Part shown: positions 53,189-64,000 of the stretch, piece by piece
How the letters are laid out: each line of letters begins with the position of its first letter
Numbering within the stretch: the first letter of the stretch is position 1
DNA from: Xiphophorus maculatus
Lineage: Eukaryota; Chordata; Actinopteri; Cyprinodontiformes; Poeciliidae
DNA length: 64,000 bases
Assembly (NCBI RefSeq): GCF_002775205.1
Contig: NC_036461.1
Location: 19,812,015 to 19,876,014 of the forward strand
Direction of reading: 5' to 3'
The notes under the pieces: generated by a model
Told to the model about the DNA's origin: nothing
Database searches by the model: none
Seen by the model: the letters and a program-made list of their open reading frames with translations, nothing else
Translations under genes and position numbers: made by a program

Positions 53189-54639
53189 CAACAACAAAAA
53201 AAAACAAGAAAGCAAACATAGTCGTAGCCTAAAAAGGCTTGATCATTTAGAGCTATCAACATATTCAGGTGTCAGAAGTTCAGACCTTTCTGCTCAACTT
53301 AGTATTAATACAGGGTGAGGCTGATCTGATTATTTAATGTATTAACCAGTTAATATCTGAATAGCAACAGGTGTTTAATAAGCCGCCCCCCCACCCACCC
53401 CCTTTAGAGAATTAAACGTAAAGCTATGCCACTTGAGGATTTCTGGGTATGATACATTTATAGATCTTACATGCAAACTGTATATGTTTTTGCACAGCTT
53501 TGGCTTCATTATTGCTCTGAATCTGTTCTCTTTTTTGAGTCTTTATACTCCAGTTAACTGTTAATTCCTAAATTTGTTCAACAGTAAATTGTTTCAGACA
53601 CACAAAAAAAGCCTATTTTGTGCCATTATTTTTTTCCAAAATGCAACTAAATTTAATACTTTGTGTTCTTTGATGGACACCAACAATAAATATGCAAGTG
53701 TGCTCATTTTCTAAAACAGAAATTAGCTCATAAAACCAAGTTTAGCAACACAATCGTAGCCTCCATATGGGATACACACATTTGAAATCTGAAAGAAAAC
53801 TGTTCAGATATAATGTAACAACAGAGAACAATGGGTCATAATCTTTACACCAACCAAAAACAGCCACACCTACAGGTATCCATCTTCACATTTCAGATTC
53901 TCAGGTTTGGGCAACATCTGCAATATATTGATTTACATGTTTTCCATCAATAGTTCAATGCTTTAAAGAGGACCATTAAAAAAAATAAATAAATAAATGA
54001 CTCAATCTGGGTTTTAAACAGTTTGTCACAAGTAACTTCATTTCATTAAAGAATGGACCAGTGGCATGTGTAGATTGCGAGAGACCTTCTGGTGGGTGAG
54101 GTCAGCTAATAACAAAGATGAACATCAGAAGACATTTAGAGGGGAGCAGGCTTGGTGGTGCCTGCGATATGAGGCGCTACTTTCTGCAGTCACCCAGCTG
54201 TGGTCCACTGGTTGGTTTAATCTGCAGGATTTATTCCTAAACTTGTAACAAATCATATTCGACTCCACATAATACATCAATGATGCAATCAGATTGTTAA
54301 TCAACTGTACGGGGCTAATCATTTCTGAGCACAACAGAGAGCTCTGCATTACATAGAACCTAATATTATGCACCATGACATCATTTATATATTTAGTCAA
54401 TTTTTTTTTGCTGACGTCTATATCTGAAAATCTAAATGCTTTTCTAACAGCATCTTCATAACCAGCTGCATCTTCATAGCCAGCTGTTTAGCTGTACCGA
54501 CCCTGTTTAGCTTTAGCTACTTTACATAGTAAAGGAACCTGGAAGCATCCGTAGTTTTGGGTTTTTTTCTCCCCCGTTTCTCCAACCTTGTGAATTCTAA
54601 AAACAAAACCCTGTGTACGAATCCTGCTAAGAAGTCACT

Positions 54640-55310
54640 GATTGTGGAGACAGAACAGAGTCTGATAAACAACTGCTGTGTCTGCAGTACGAAGAAAACA
54701 ACCGAGACCGTGCTGGGCCTGTTCATCACCTCCACCCCGCTTGTGCCACTTTCCTTGGGGTTCAGAATGTTAACGGCTGTATTCCACAGCGGATCCACAC
54801 ACAGCCAACGAGGAGGCGGAGGCACGGTTAGCAAACAACCGCTTAAACTGGTCAAGTTAGTTAGCTGCGACTAGTTGAAACCACTGCAACCGCAGCAAAC
54901 TGGTTAGCTGTAATGCTAGCTAGCGCAGAGCAGCGAAGCAGGAAAACAGAGCATTTAATAATACAAGAGCTCGTAAAAACCTTCAATGTTTTCACATATA
55001 TTGATACAATTTCAAGACGAAGCGGCTCACTTACCTGAAGAAAGCAGTTTCTCCGTCTTTGCTACAGGAAATAAAAACAAAAATCTAGGCTAGTAGCTGG
55101 AACAGCAGCTAAACTCCACTGTTTTCCAGTTTGTTTCTGTTTTTGTACCGACCCGAAGCTGCGGTCAGTTAATTTAGCTGCTTGTTTAAGTTTTTTACTT
55201 CCCAAAGCAGCTTGGCTAATAAAAAGCTCGCCCTTCGTGGCTTTATAGCAGCTCTATCGTAAACGACCAAAATACGTAAACTTGCAACTCTGCGTCATTA
55301 CGTCACAACT
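54640..55310 (-). promoter_or_regulatory. fbxo34 promoter region and predicted first exon
   Basis: A perfect minus-strand splice donor (CTTCAG followed by GTAAGT) ends a predicted non-coding first exon at 55,035. Upstream of it, at 55,291-55,307, the minus strand carries TGACGTAA and TGACGCA, two CRE/ATF-type sites four bases or fewer apart. The neighbourhood (54,640-55,310) is richer in CpG than its surroundings. Together these suggest the fbxo34 transcription start between about 55,050 and 55,280. Assignment to fbxo34 rather than an unrelated transcript is inference from orientation and position. Confidence 0.45.
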
Positions 55311-56766
55311 TAAAAGGGAAGTGTAAGGTAAAAATGAAATAAATGAAATATTGGTCTGTTACCTCTGACATTCAGTTACAACAATTTTGTGGTGTGAAAA
55401 GAGATTATTGGATACAAGTCTGACCCTAAACCGCTTAAAAGGCATCAAAATCTAGCAGAATTTGGTGCATTTCAGAGAATCATCAGGCTTCAAACCTGAT
55501 GGCTTTATGTCATTTCATTTAGGAGCAATTATAAATGTAATCAAAAGTAATTTGACAACTAATTTAGCCTCCCTTTTGGTCTTAATTCTCTTCTTCTTCT
55601 ACACGATCTTAATTTTTATTTTTAAAAAAGTAATCTGGATCCAAAATCTTAACTAGAGGTTCTTTGTAGTAAGTCAACACTTTTATATACTTCCACGGTT
55701 GAATATTGTTCATGGGTTGAGGGATTTTTCATCTCAATTCTGAACTTACTACTTCCACAACCTCACCTTGGATAAATCAATTTTACTAATTCCAAAGAGA
55801 AATGAAACATTGTAACTCATATTAGACCATCTAGTTGTTATAGATGGTAATGGCTCTTGGCATAAAGGATCTACTGTAGCAGTTCTGAAGGAGCCTCTGA
55901 TTCAAGACACTCTGTACTATTTGCAGAAAACTGGAGATTTTACAAAGGAATTTGTGGCACTGCCATACGACACTTTATCAAATCAACTTGACCTACAACT
56001 TAATTTCCACAACCCTTCTAAAAAATATTTTCTTTTCAATCTCTTGGTGTGAAATTAAAACTAGTATTTTTCACCTAGAAAGTAGAAATTAAACGTTGAA
56101 CCAGGTAAACCATTCCATTTTATTGAGGAAAAACACATTTGCACCATTCAAAATGTGTATCATTCATAACAGAAATGTGAAACAATGCATATGTGACATC
56201 GAGTCAAAACAGGGCTGTATTGACTGTATCGAGTCAATACAGCCATTTATTTTATTCAGTATGAGTCAACTTACTTTTAAAAACTTAAATCTATTGTCGA
56301 TGTCTGTCGATTGACAATAGATTGAACTTTTATAAATCATCTAGAAAAAAGAGAACAGAATAATCTGCTGTGATTACCACTGAATCCCCGGCAATGATTG
56401 TCTATGGCTCAAATTTCTTGGGATTATTATTAGACTTTTTAAAAATGTTCTGTAGGAAAAACAATCATCTTCACTGTAGATCAGCTGATAATCTGGAGGT
56501 CCACCAAAGACAACCTTTGCTGTGTTTTTAAAAGATCTGGTAGATCTTAGATCTATGATTATTAGCTGTGCTAAAATTGGTTTTCATGTATTTGTGACTG
56601 TTTTCTGTAGGTTAAGAGAAATTTTGTTCTTTTAAGATTCTTTTTAGATTTCCAACAGATCCACAGTATATCTCAAATAGATTTGCAGTTGACCTCCAAA
56701 GGTCTTTTGTTTGTTTGTTTGTTTGTTTGTTTTTTATAGTACATCTCCGGTAATGTCAAAGACTTC
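55310..56766. other. Spacer between fbxo34 promoter and lgals3 3' end
   Basis: AT-rich with no gene recognised. It includes two neighbouring hairpins (56,213-56,323). Plus-strand TTTATT motifs at 56,246-56,256 could be the lgals3 polyadenylation signal on the minus strand, about 510 bases past its stop. A (GTTT)n tract lies at 56,707-56,732. Confidence 0.55.
56213..56323. repeat. Pair of perfect hairpins
   Basis: GGCTGTATTGACT (56,213-56,225) pairs with AGTCAATACAGCC (56,232-56,244). AATCTATTGTC (56,288-56,298) pairs with GACAATAGATT (56,313-56,323). Both lie in the presumed lgals3 3' flank. Confidence 0.85.
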
Positions 56767-59416
56767 TCAATGCAATTTCTCAACACGAACATCTGAAAGG
56801 GTGAGGTCATAGTAGATGCCAAGTCTGTTGATGGAGCTCAGGTTGGTTAGCCGATGTCTGAATTCAAGAACGTGGGAATTGTTAACAGCCACCTTGAATT
56901 CTGTGGTTGTGCACAATATCTTCAGCTGCAAAAAGAAATGATAACATGTTAGTGAACTGGACTCTAAAAATGCAGCAGATTCACAGACACCTTTATTCCC
57001 CGAGATGGTAGAAGATGTCTGACCTCAAATGGCTGACCCTGGACAAAGGGAAACTGCTTCATATCCCTCTCCTCTTTCCCCCACTTCTCGCCGACAAGTG
57101 AGTTCCTGACAATAACCTTTTTTCCGGATTCATTGAAGCGAGGATCAAAGTGAAAGGCAATATCATTGCCTGCAGACAAGTTCACCGTGATCCTGATTGG
57201 CAACAAGGACACAAAAGCAGAGTGATTTTTTTTTGCGGTTAAGCATCCTATATTTCACACTAATACGACTGTCAGTAGAGAAATATGTTTGATTAAACCC
57301 CCAGTGTTGCTTCTGACCTGCCAGCATTGGGTTTTATGGTTCCCTTGATGGTGATCAGTAGTTTATCATACATTCCCCCTGGCAGTTTCTCTTCATAGGG
57401 AACAGCCTGTCGAAAAGTAAATGAATTAACACATCTCTCTGTCTGTCCATATTTCTTGATGCGTTTCTCATTTTCTTTGGTTTTCTTACAAGATTCTTTT
57501 GAGGTGCGGCCGGCATAGGTGCTCCAGGTCCATATGAACCAGGTGCAGTGGGTTGACTTGGATTCCCTCCTGGCCACATACTATTGCCTCCGGATTGGCC
57601 TCCAGGCCAGGTGGGGTTGGCAGCAGGTTGACCCCCAGGCCACATCGGGTTGGCAGCAGGTTGACCCCCAGGCCAGGTGGGGTTGGCAGCAGGTTGACCC
57701 CCAGGCCAGGTGGGGTTGGTTGCTGGCTGACCTGAGTCAAAATTCCATTATTCATTTTTAATGATCAATTCACCTTTTTATATAAAGCTATATTTGATGG
57801 CAAAATGCATCTCAAGAAAATTACAAAAGAAAAATCTATGTCGTTTTTAATATGGATACACATTCTTGGATTTTTATGTTTTGACTATGGACCTCAGACA
57901 CCATATTAAAAATATATTTAAAATAATCTTTTCTTGTCAAACAGCAAAATATTGCCAGAAATGAAGACTGAAGTAGGTGAGAAACTAATCCATAATAGAC
58001 CCAGAGGCTCCCTCTCCTCATGGGTGAAGCACCAGTGGCATCTGTGAGTTTTCTACCACAGAGTTGCAGGATTTTAATGGAGGACTCCAGTGGCATTCTG
58101 GGACCTTGTCGAAACTAACAAATGGCTTTGTCTAGCAGACATAGAGGACAGGAGGTAGAGTTTATTATTAAAGAGTTTATTGTCAGGTTCAAAATATTGC
58201 TTTTGAACCTGAAAGGTGTCACTTTGTCAACGTATCTAAGGTCTGGCATCCATCATCTACCAACAGAGCTCCCATCCGAAAGAGACAGTGTCTGGTGATG
58301 TCATGACTGGCAATGAGGTCAAAGACTGCCTTCAAATGGAGGCCAGCCAGAAAGCTTGTGTGGCCAGCCTACATGTACCAGTACCTCCAGATTCCGTGAA
58401 CATAGAGTAAAAGCAGATAAAGGCAGCAGCAATCTGGATGAAATCTTCAATATTTTGGAAGGGTTGAGGTATCAGCAACACTTTGGCAAAGAAAGTTACT
58501 TCTTAACTTGATGAGAGGCAACCAGTATGAACAGTGTTGATGTTTAGTGGGCCTTGAGAAAGGTGAACATAGGGGAAGCTAATTACCTAAACACTATTTA
58601 AGTGAGTACTAAGAGAAGGTCCACACCGTATGGCTCCACATCTTTAAAATCTCCTCAAAACATTGGCTTTCCCAACATTTTTAGAACTTTCCTGTAGCGA
58701 TTACTCATATTATTTACTGTACATATCGACACTCGCTGAATAAAACCTTTCAGCATTTGGAGGGATTGGCCAAGATTGTACCAAAAATTTGGGACAAGCG
58801 GAGACCAGAGATAGGTCTGTAAACTATTTCTCTTCAAGGATCTGGCATGTCCAGATTAGCCAAAAGACAATTCAAGTGTTGACATAGTGTTACAGCCAGC
58901 GGTCACTCAGTACAGTGGGTGAAATTCACTGAATACAGAGGAGCCTACATTAAACAACAAAAGAATAGTTGACTGCTTCTACCTGGCCAGGTGGGGTTGG
59001 CAGGCCAAGGACCTCCTGATTGGTTGTTGCCCTCAGGGGGCCAGTCACCAAGAGCAGCTGAAAGCTGTAAAGAGAGAGAAAGAAAAGACACCTCTGAACT
59101 CAAGGTCATCACACATTTATGAAGCTAAGTAGAGTTGGGAAGATATCTAGTAATATTTAAAGGTAGTAAAATATTGCCATATATACAGTATATGCTTGAT
59201 GTAATCCAGCATTAAATATATCTCTTCATTGAACAACAAAGGCAACATTTTATTTCAATGTTCTTTTTATTTTAGACATAAAAAGTAAATATGATTTTAA
59301 AGTTGCGGTTTACTTCCATGTTGGATTTGTTGCATTTTAATCAAATTCACATGGAAAGAAAACAATAAACACAAAAGTTCTGTTAATGCCAATAAGTAAA
59401 TCAGACTTACATCCAT
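56767..59416 (-). CDS. lgals3: Galectin-3 (six coding exons)
   Basis: Chimera-type beta-galactoside-binding lectin; it works in nucleus, cytosol and, after unconventional secretion, outside the cell (family knowledge). Exons in transcript order: 59,416-59,411; 59,064-58,983; 57,731-57,490; 57,406-57,318; 57,192-57,024; 56,925-56,767. All introns are GT-AG and the frame is continuous, giving 248 aa (human 250). The first exon codes only Met-Asp, in a strong context (A at -3, G at +4). There is no signal peptide. Residues about 20-100 are a Pro/Gly/Trp-rich tail with 11-residue units of the type WPGGQPAANPT. The carbohydrate-recognition domain (about 112-248) includes LITIKGTIKPNA, AFHFDPRFNE, VIVRNS, WGKEER and FKVAVNNSHVLEF. 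Sugar-contact equivalents are His154, Arg158, Asn170, Trp177, Glu180 and Arg182; the usual Asn of HFNPR is Asp156. The tail identifies galectin-3 rather than another galectin. Confidence 0.95.
57590..57731 (-). repeat. 33-bp coding minisatellite in lgals3 exon 3
   Basis: About four and a half tandem 33-base units (core CCTGGGGGTCAACCTGCTGC then CAACCCCACCTGG on the minus strand), encoding WPGGQPAANPT/M. Neighbouring units are almost identical at the DNA level, which suggests recent unequal exchange or selection for sameness. The last unit (GGQSGGNSMW) has drifted. Confidence 0.9.
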
Positions 59417-59450
59417 TGTGCTCTTCTGTGAACTGAAGCCCAACTGGAAG
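59411..59450 (-). other. 5' boundary of the lgals3 start-codon exon
   Basis: The exon carrying the ATG begins after one of two adjacent acceptors: TGCTGCTTCCAG or TTGGGCTTCAG. Either leaves a leader of under 35 bases. The choice does not change the protein. Confidence 0.5.
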
Positions 59451-59494
59451 CAGCAAATGAACAACAGGTGAGAAAAAAAAAATCTATTTCCTAT

Positions 59495-59849
59495 TAACCC
59501 TCTATGGCATGGCGTTGCCCTCAGGCAACAAACCACATAGCTGTACCTCACATTGCTCCTTTATTTTATTTTTTGGGGGGCATGATTTTTGACATATTTT
59601 TGTCCAAAAAATAGTTCTTTTATGAATATAGTTTTTGTTTGATTTGTATTTCATTTCTCATAATCAGTGTAGACAATCTTGGTGTTCTAGACCAATGTTA
59701 CCCTGAGGCAACAAACCCAAATCTGGTTCCAGGAGGTGTCAGAGTCCGATTTTATGATTGACATGTAATTAGGGACCACCAAGCTCCCAAAGAATGCAGG
59801 AAAATATTTCTTCCCCACAAAAATAAAAAGTCATGCCATAGAGGGTTAA
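59495..59849. mobile_element. piggyBac-like MITE in lgals3 intron
   Basis: A 355-bp element lies in the intron upstream of the lgals3 start-codon exon. Its ends are TTAACCCTCTATGGCATGGC and, inverted, TTAACCCTCTATGGCATGAC. The flanking TTAA is the target site used by piggyBac elements. Inner sub-terminal motifs GTTGCCCTCAGGCAAC and GTTACCCTGAGGCAAC are also near-palindromic. No transposase; non-autonomous. Confidence 0.65.
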
Positions 59850-60822
59850 TTTGGAAATAGTTTTTGCAAATGAATATGAATGCAAAATGTAGAAGTGAGG
59901 ATGTTTGAAAAAGTTTAGCTCAAATCAGTTTAAATTGTGTTTTTTAGTTTATTAATATCCTTAAACTCTAACATGTGTCATGTCAGGGAAAGCCACAGAT
60001 TGCGTCACATCTTCTCTCTGATGTAATCCCTCACCCCAAGTGTTTCTGGGAAATGTGGTGGCAGTGGGCAGATTTGTCTATGATCAATAATCCATTATTG
60101 AAGCTTGATAATGTTTGATAAAGTTTCACATTTGTAATTTCATTTAAAATGTTGTTCTCTTCAACTTCTGGCCAATGCCAATATCCTCACATAGATCCAC
60201 AGAAGTGGAAGCTACTGTTTGTGTGAATTCTTGCTTTGGTTCTTTTCAGCCCCTCCCAACAAACTAATGTTGATTTTTTTTTTTTCACTTCTAAAAAGAC
60301 GTAAAGCAATAAACATTCTGCAAACTCAATTTCAGCCATGTTTGTTTTATATACATATGTGTCTCCAGTAATCAATATGCCATAGCACTAAAACTCACAT
60401 TTCATTCAGCAGCTAATGGTTGGCTTTCTCAGTAAATTCCTTTCCTGGCCACACTCTGTGCATCTGGGTGTGGTTGCAGCCCACTTCCCTGTATACTTGC
60501 ATGTCTATCTGTGTACACATGGTTACTGTGTAATACCTGACTTATTTCAGTACTCACTGAGTTTTATTCAACACCAGACTTCTTTCAAATCCATAGTATC
60601 AGCTCCTAGAAACTCAAATGAAAGTGTTTCCTGTTTCTGTGTTTTCCTTGACAGTAAAGAGTAAAGTTACCTCAGATCATCTCGATGAAACTAATTCACA
60701 AGTTTAATAATGTCGATCTCTGAGTCAGTTCAAATCTGCGCAGGGAAGTTTTACCAGAACTGGTTGCTTTTTTTTTTTGGAAAGAGTCAATCATGAGTGT
60801 AAGAAACGGAAAAGAGACGTAC

Positions 60823-60893
60823 CTGTTTGCTGGAGAACGGCTCACTGTCAGGCTGTAGAACATGAGAGTGTTTTTATGTGCAGAGCCACGCCC
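60823..60893 (-). promoter_or_regulatory. lgals3 promoter and non-coding first exon
   Basis: On the minus strand: GGGCGTGGC (60,893-60,885, an Sp/KLF-type box), then CATAAAAAC with a TATA-like ATAAAA (60,877-60,872). About 50 bases downstream comes a splice donor, AACAG followed by GTACGT, ending at 60,823. The predicted first exon is therefore only about 20-30 bases long, starting near 60,845. Assigned to lgals3 because no other minus-strand exon intervenes. Confidence 0.5.
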
Positions 60894-60899
60894 TGTTTT

Positions 60900-63530
60900 C
60901 CTGCTTCGACCTGTTCCTGTAACTAAATCATAACAGTCATTTGTTTGCACTACAGCTAACAAAAACCTAAAGAATATTTGATTTGTGCTTCACCTTCATC
61001 TCTGTGATACAAGTTTTTTTGTCCATAAAAGGAAAAGGGGTTCAGATGAATTTTAGTAATATACTACTAGTAACTTATATTTCATTAAGTTGAGATAATG
61101 AGAAGGATTAAATAATTCTTCACGTCTTCCTACTTCTTTTCAAACAGAAAAGTAGTAGTAAAAATAGTATTTTGTTCTTGGTTATGTATGCACATGTTTT
61201 TCTGTGTCCTGCTGATTGCTTGTTCTCATGTTTTTTTAAAACCTTTTGGGGGGGAAATAAATACAAATAAATACAAATTTTAGGACAAACGAACCACAGA
61301 CCTCACAACATAAGTTGGAACCTGGTCATTCTTTTCTTGGGTGTGTTGCTCAGTGTTGCTGTGCAAACTTTTGTTCTATTGTGGACTTTTGTTTGAAGGA
61401 TCGGGCTTTGTTCTGTCTGGAAATGCGTTGCCATGTGAACCAAAGAGCATTCTAAGATTCTGACCCACCCTCAACACTTCTCACGACTCATATCTTTTCC
61501 TCTGCAGAAATTCTCAGAAGTGATCCTAGAGCTATTTGCTGGCAGCCAGTTTCAGCCGTACCCTTGGCATCTGTAACTGAACTATTTTAGAGTGAGAGCT
61601 CAGATGTTTCTGGTTGGCGTTCTATAAAACTGCCGTTTCATGCCTTCCCCTTTATGTCTCGCGTCAAGTCAGATTAAATACATGAAAGTAAGAAGTCGAG
61701 TCCAAAGCAAAAATGTGCAAGTCTGGAGTCCTAAACTCTGTATTTAAATAAAGTTGGAATTCCAGTCCAGAGTAAAACAAAAAAATTAAACAACAAGTGG
61801 ATTTACATGTCAGAACAAGGAAGCGGAAATGAAGAACTAAATCTTCAAAATGTCTGTGCTTATAGAGCAGATTCACCTGTTTTATCCTTTTTATTGAACC
61901 TTGTTGTTATAAGGAGAACCATAGTTGTTATAGTTATGTTATGTGAGAAAATCAGATTTTGCTTTTATGACTTAATCTGCCCAGACTGATACATTCCTTT
62001 GAAATATTGTGTTCTACAATAACAAAAGCTATTAGTTTGCAACAATTACTTTTATATTGTATGTTAAAGTTTAAAGGCTCAGTAATATTTAAAATCAACA
62101 TTTTTGAGCTTTACATCATATTCTAACGTTATTCCCTCATCAAAACTTGCCATGATTCTTTCATGCATGGTTGAGGGATCCTTTGATCCTATTGATCCTA
62201 TTGAGCTAGGTCCAACCAGCAAAAAGGCTTGTTGGACCTAGCTCCGCCTTCGAGGGGCAGCTCCTCCCTGGAGCTGCAGCTTCCAAGCTTCTGCCCCACA
62301 GTGCAGCCGTCTCAGCACAACAGAGTTCATGTTCATGAGTTCATGTTCTGTTCCGGCCATCACTAACACAAAACAGAGTCTCAGGCATAATTTGAGAGTG
62401 GAGCTGAAAAGGCCTGTGTGAGACATGTGGCAAACAAACCCCTATGTTTGCCACATTCTGTTAGAGAGAATTTGCCTGCAGTCCAGTGTTAGATAATCAT
62501 AGGTTTACTTTGGCTGTGAACTTAAAAAACAAGCCAAGGCAATTTTTAACCAAGTAATAATTTAGAACAATATTAGTAAGCCAGTTATTTCCTGATTAGC
62601 AGGAAAAAACATTCACATAGTTTTCACTCTTGGCTATTGTTTATGAATACCTGCCCAATAAGGCTTAGATATTAAATAACAATAAATTAAAGATTAATTC
62701 CAATCTTAGTGTTCTCAAACAGCATAGCTCTCCACTTATGGAATAAACACAAACATATCTCCAAAATGTAAACGCTTATTAACAAAAATAATTCAACCTT
62801 CCAGTAAAAATATTTGAATCAACAAACTCACTAAGCCAGTAACACTCAACTAAGCTAAGTAAATAAATGAAAGAATAGTGAAAACGAATAACCTATCAAA
62901 AAGAACATAAAAGTAAAATATACAAATAAAAAATAGAACAAATAACCAGTAACAATGACAGAATGATAGAATGTCACAGTTAGTATGGACTGTGAATATT
63001 GTTTTGTGAAGTTTGGAAATGAGACCAAATTAGTTTTCAGCCAATTAAGTTGCACCAATATGTTTTCACCTGGTATGATGTCATATCTGCCGTCTCATGC
63101 CTTGTAATATCTGGTCTCATGTGATTTGTTATGTATTACGTTGTTTCCTTTTTTTACGTTTCTGATTTTAATTCGTTTTTCAGTCACTTGATGCACCCGT
63201 GAGGCTGCTTTGTATTTCTTTAACAGACCAAACTCTAACATATTGATGGACTTTATTATTTTTTACTGATTTGGAGGGTTTGTGAAGTCTGAACAGCTTT
63301 GTTAAACTCTCTCACTGTGTTGCAGGGTGATCCCTTGGTGCAAAACGGGGAAAACAAACACACCCTGTCAGTAAGGAATCCATCTGGTTTAGAGCCGAAC
63401 TCTGTGACTCATCCTGAGCCTCAGCCAGACTGGGTGTGTTCCCTCTAAAGGCTTATGCATCATTTCAATTCAAATTGTATAATAATACTACTAATAATAA
63501 AATCGAAACAGAATTTTTTCGGAAGCATTT
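60900..63530. other. Repeat-rich region upstream of lgals3
   Basis: No protein-coding exon recognised. Near 61,640-61,770 there are fish-typical GTCCAAAG/GAGTCC low-complexity repeats. The stretch 62,100-62,560 resembles an interspersed repeat and includes a 14-bp hairpin. The rest is AT-rich with short random frames. Confidence 0.55.
62203..62244. repeat. 14-bp perfect hairpin
   Basis: GAGCTAGGTCCAAC (62,203-62,216) pairs with GTTGGACCTAGCTC (62,231-62,244). A CTCCTCCCTGGAGCTGCAGC block follows directly. Probably part of an interspersed element whose ends I cannot place. Confidence 0.8.
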
Positions 63531-63865
63531 TATTTGACAGGGTGTGCATAAGACTGACATGACACTGTCATAAACATGACATAACACCTGTCATGAACAT
63601 GAAGGAGTCTTTATGAATGTTTATGGCTGTTGTCATGAAGTGTCATTCGGTAAATAATGACACTTTTTAATGCAAAGTTGGCACTTTTAATGGACTTTCA
63701 TTGAAACTTTTAGAGCAACTTTGCATTGCTCTAAACTCAAAGTTACCGAATGACACTTCATGACAACAGCCATAAACATTCATAAAGACTCCTTCATGTT
63801 CATAACAGGTGTTATGTCATGTTTATGACAGTGTCATGTCAGTCTTATGCACGCCTCATCAAATA
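63531..63865. mobile_element. Long fold-back (MITE-like) element
   Basis: Two 123-base arms, 63,531-63,653 and 63,743-63,865, are nearly perfect inverted copies. For example, GTGCATAAGACTGACATGAC recurs inverted as GTCATGTCAGTCTTATGCAC. The 89-base centre holds a second inverted pair (TGCAAAGTTG and CAACTTTGCA). No coding sequence. The near-identity of the arms points to a fairly recent copy or to ongoing arm homogenisation. The superfamily cannot be assigned because no clear target duplication was identified. Confidence 0.75.
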
Positions 63866-64000
63866 GTTACCATTTTTTCATATGCAAATCCATGTAAAAA
63901 GCACATATAATTAGTGTGATCGGTGTGTGTGTTACATTCAATACAGTTTTATCTTACATTTCTGCCAAAGCTGCTTCGTCAACCAACATTACTGGTTCTT

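Larger units (their letters stand above)
48627..55034 (-). other. Introns of the fbxo34 5' untranslated region
   Basis: Inferred intron space between the coding exon and predicted leader exons. It holds family A copy 3, a partial family B copy, a hAT-like end and a poly-A tract (each listed). Short frames here, including those at 54,517-54,874, have no recognisable domain. The interval 50,000-51,500 shows nothing I can name. Confidence 0.5.

Noticed and set aside
54557-54874. 105-codon plus-strand open frame near the fbxo34 promoter
   Set aside because: No domain recognised; it lies in CpG-rich promoter sequence where frames stay open by chance.
57486-57761. Open frames reading PGLGVNLLPT-type or GWQQVDPQARW-type repeats over lgals3 exon 3
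   Set aside because: The 33-bp repeat keeps all frames open; only the WPGGQPAANPT frame joins correctly to the neighbouring exons.

Overview
This window reads as nuclear DNA of a bony fish, probably a spiny-rayed (percomorph) teleost. The reasons are a fish-length foxg1 (434 codons), small introns in the intron-bearing genes, decayed Tc1/mariner pieces, short palindromic non-autonomous transposons, and many A/T-rich microsatellites. I cannot name the species. Four protein-coding genes can be rebuilt with intact reading frames. Everything else is intergenic, intronic or repetitive. I saw no rRNA, tRNA, CRISPR array or prokaryotic feature.

Layout: positions 1-28,160 are a gene-poor, AT-rich stretch on the 3' side of foxg1. 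It holds old transposon pieces, microsatellites, one CpG-dense promoter-like island (26,880-27,170) and a few candidate regulatory blocks. foxg1 (minus strand, single coding exon, 28,864-30,168) encodes the forebrain forkhead repressor. From 30,600 to 39,880 lies a second gene-free stretch with long simple repeats and one decayed Tc1-like element. jmjd7 (plus strand, nine coding exons, 40,065-44,407) encodes a JmjC lysyl hydroxylase of 312 aa. It converges tail-to-tail on fbxo34 (minus strand, coding exon 46,748-48,619; predicted 5' untranslated exons at 49,140-49,292 and ending at 55,035). Upstream of fbxo34, in the same orientation, is lgals3 (galectin-3, minus strand, six coding exons, 56,767-59,416, with a TATA-type promoter near 60,872). 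The last 3 kb are repeat-rich and end in a 335-bp fold-back element.

The four genes do not form a functional unit: they act in transcription, protein hydroxylation, ubiquitin ligation and glycan binding. The shared orientation and neighbourhood of lgals3 and fbxo34 matches the human 14q22 region, from memory, but the intervening human gene DLGAP5 is not recognisable here. jmjd7 lies elsewhere in human (15q15), so its place beside foxg1 and fbxo34 reflects rearrangement between lineages.

I found no convincing new biological system. The observations most worth checking are: a tryptophan-based 11-residue repeat in the galectin-3 tail, with two changed positions in its carbohydrate-recognition domain; a predicted upstream reading frame that overlaps the fbxo34 start codon; a CpG island 1.7 kb beyond the foxg1 stop; several dispersed palindromic repeat families; and two abutting perfect hairpins at 24,427-24,492.
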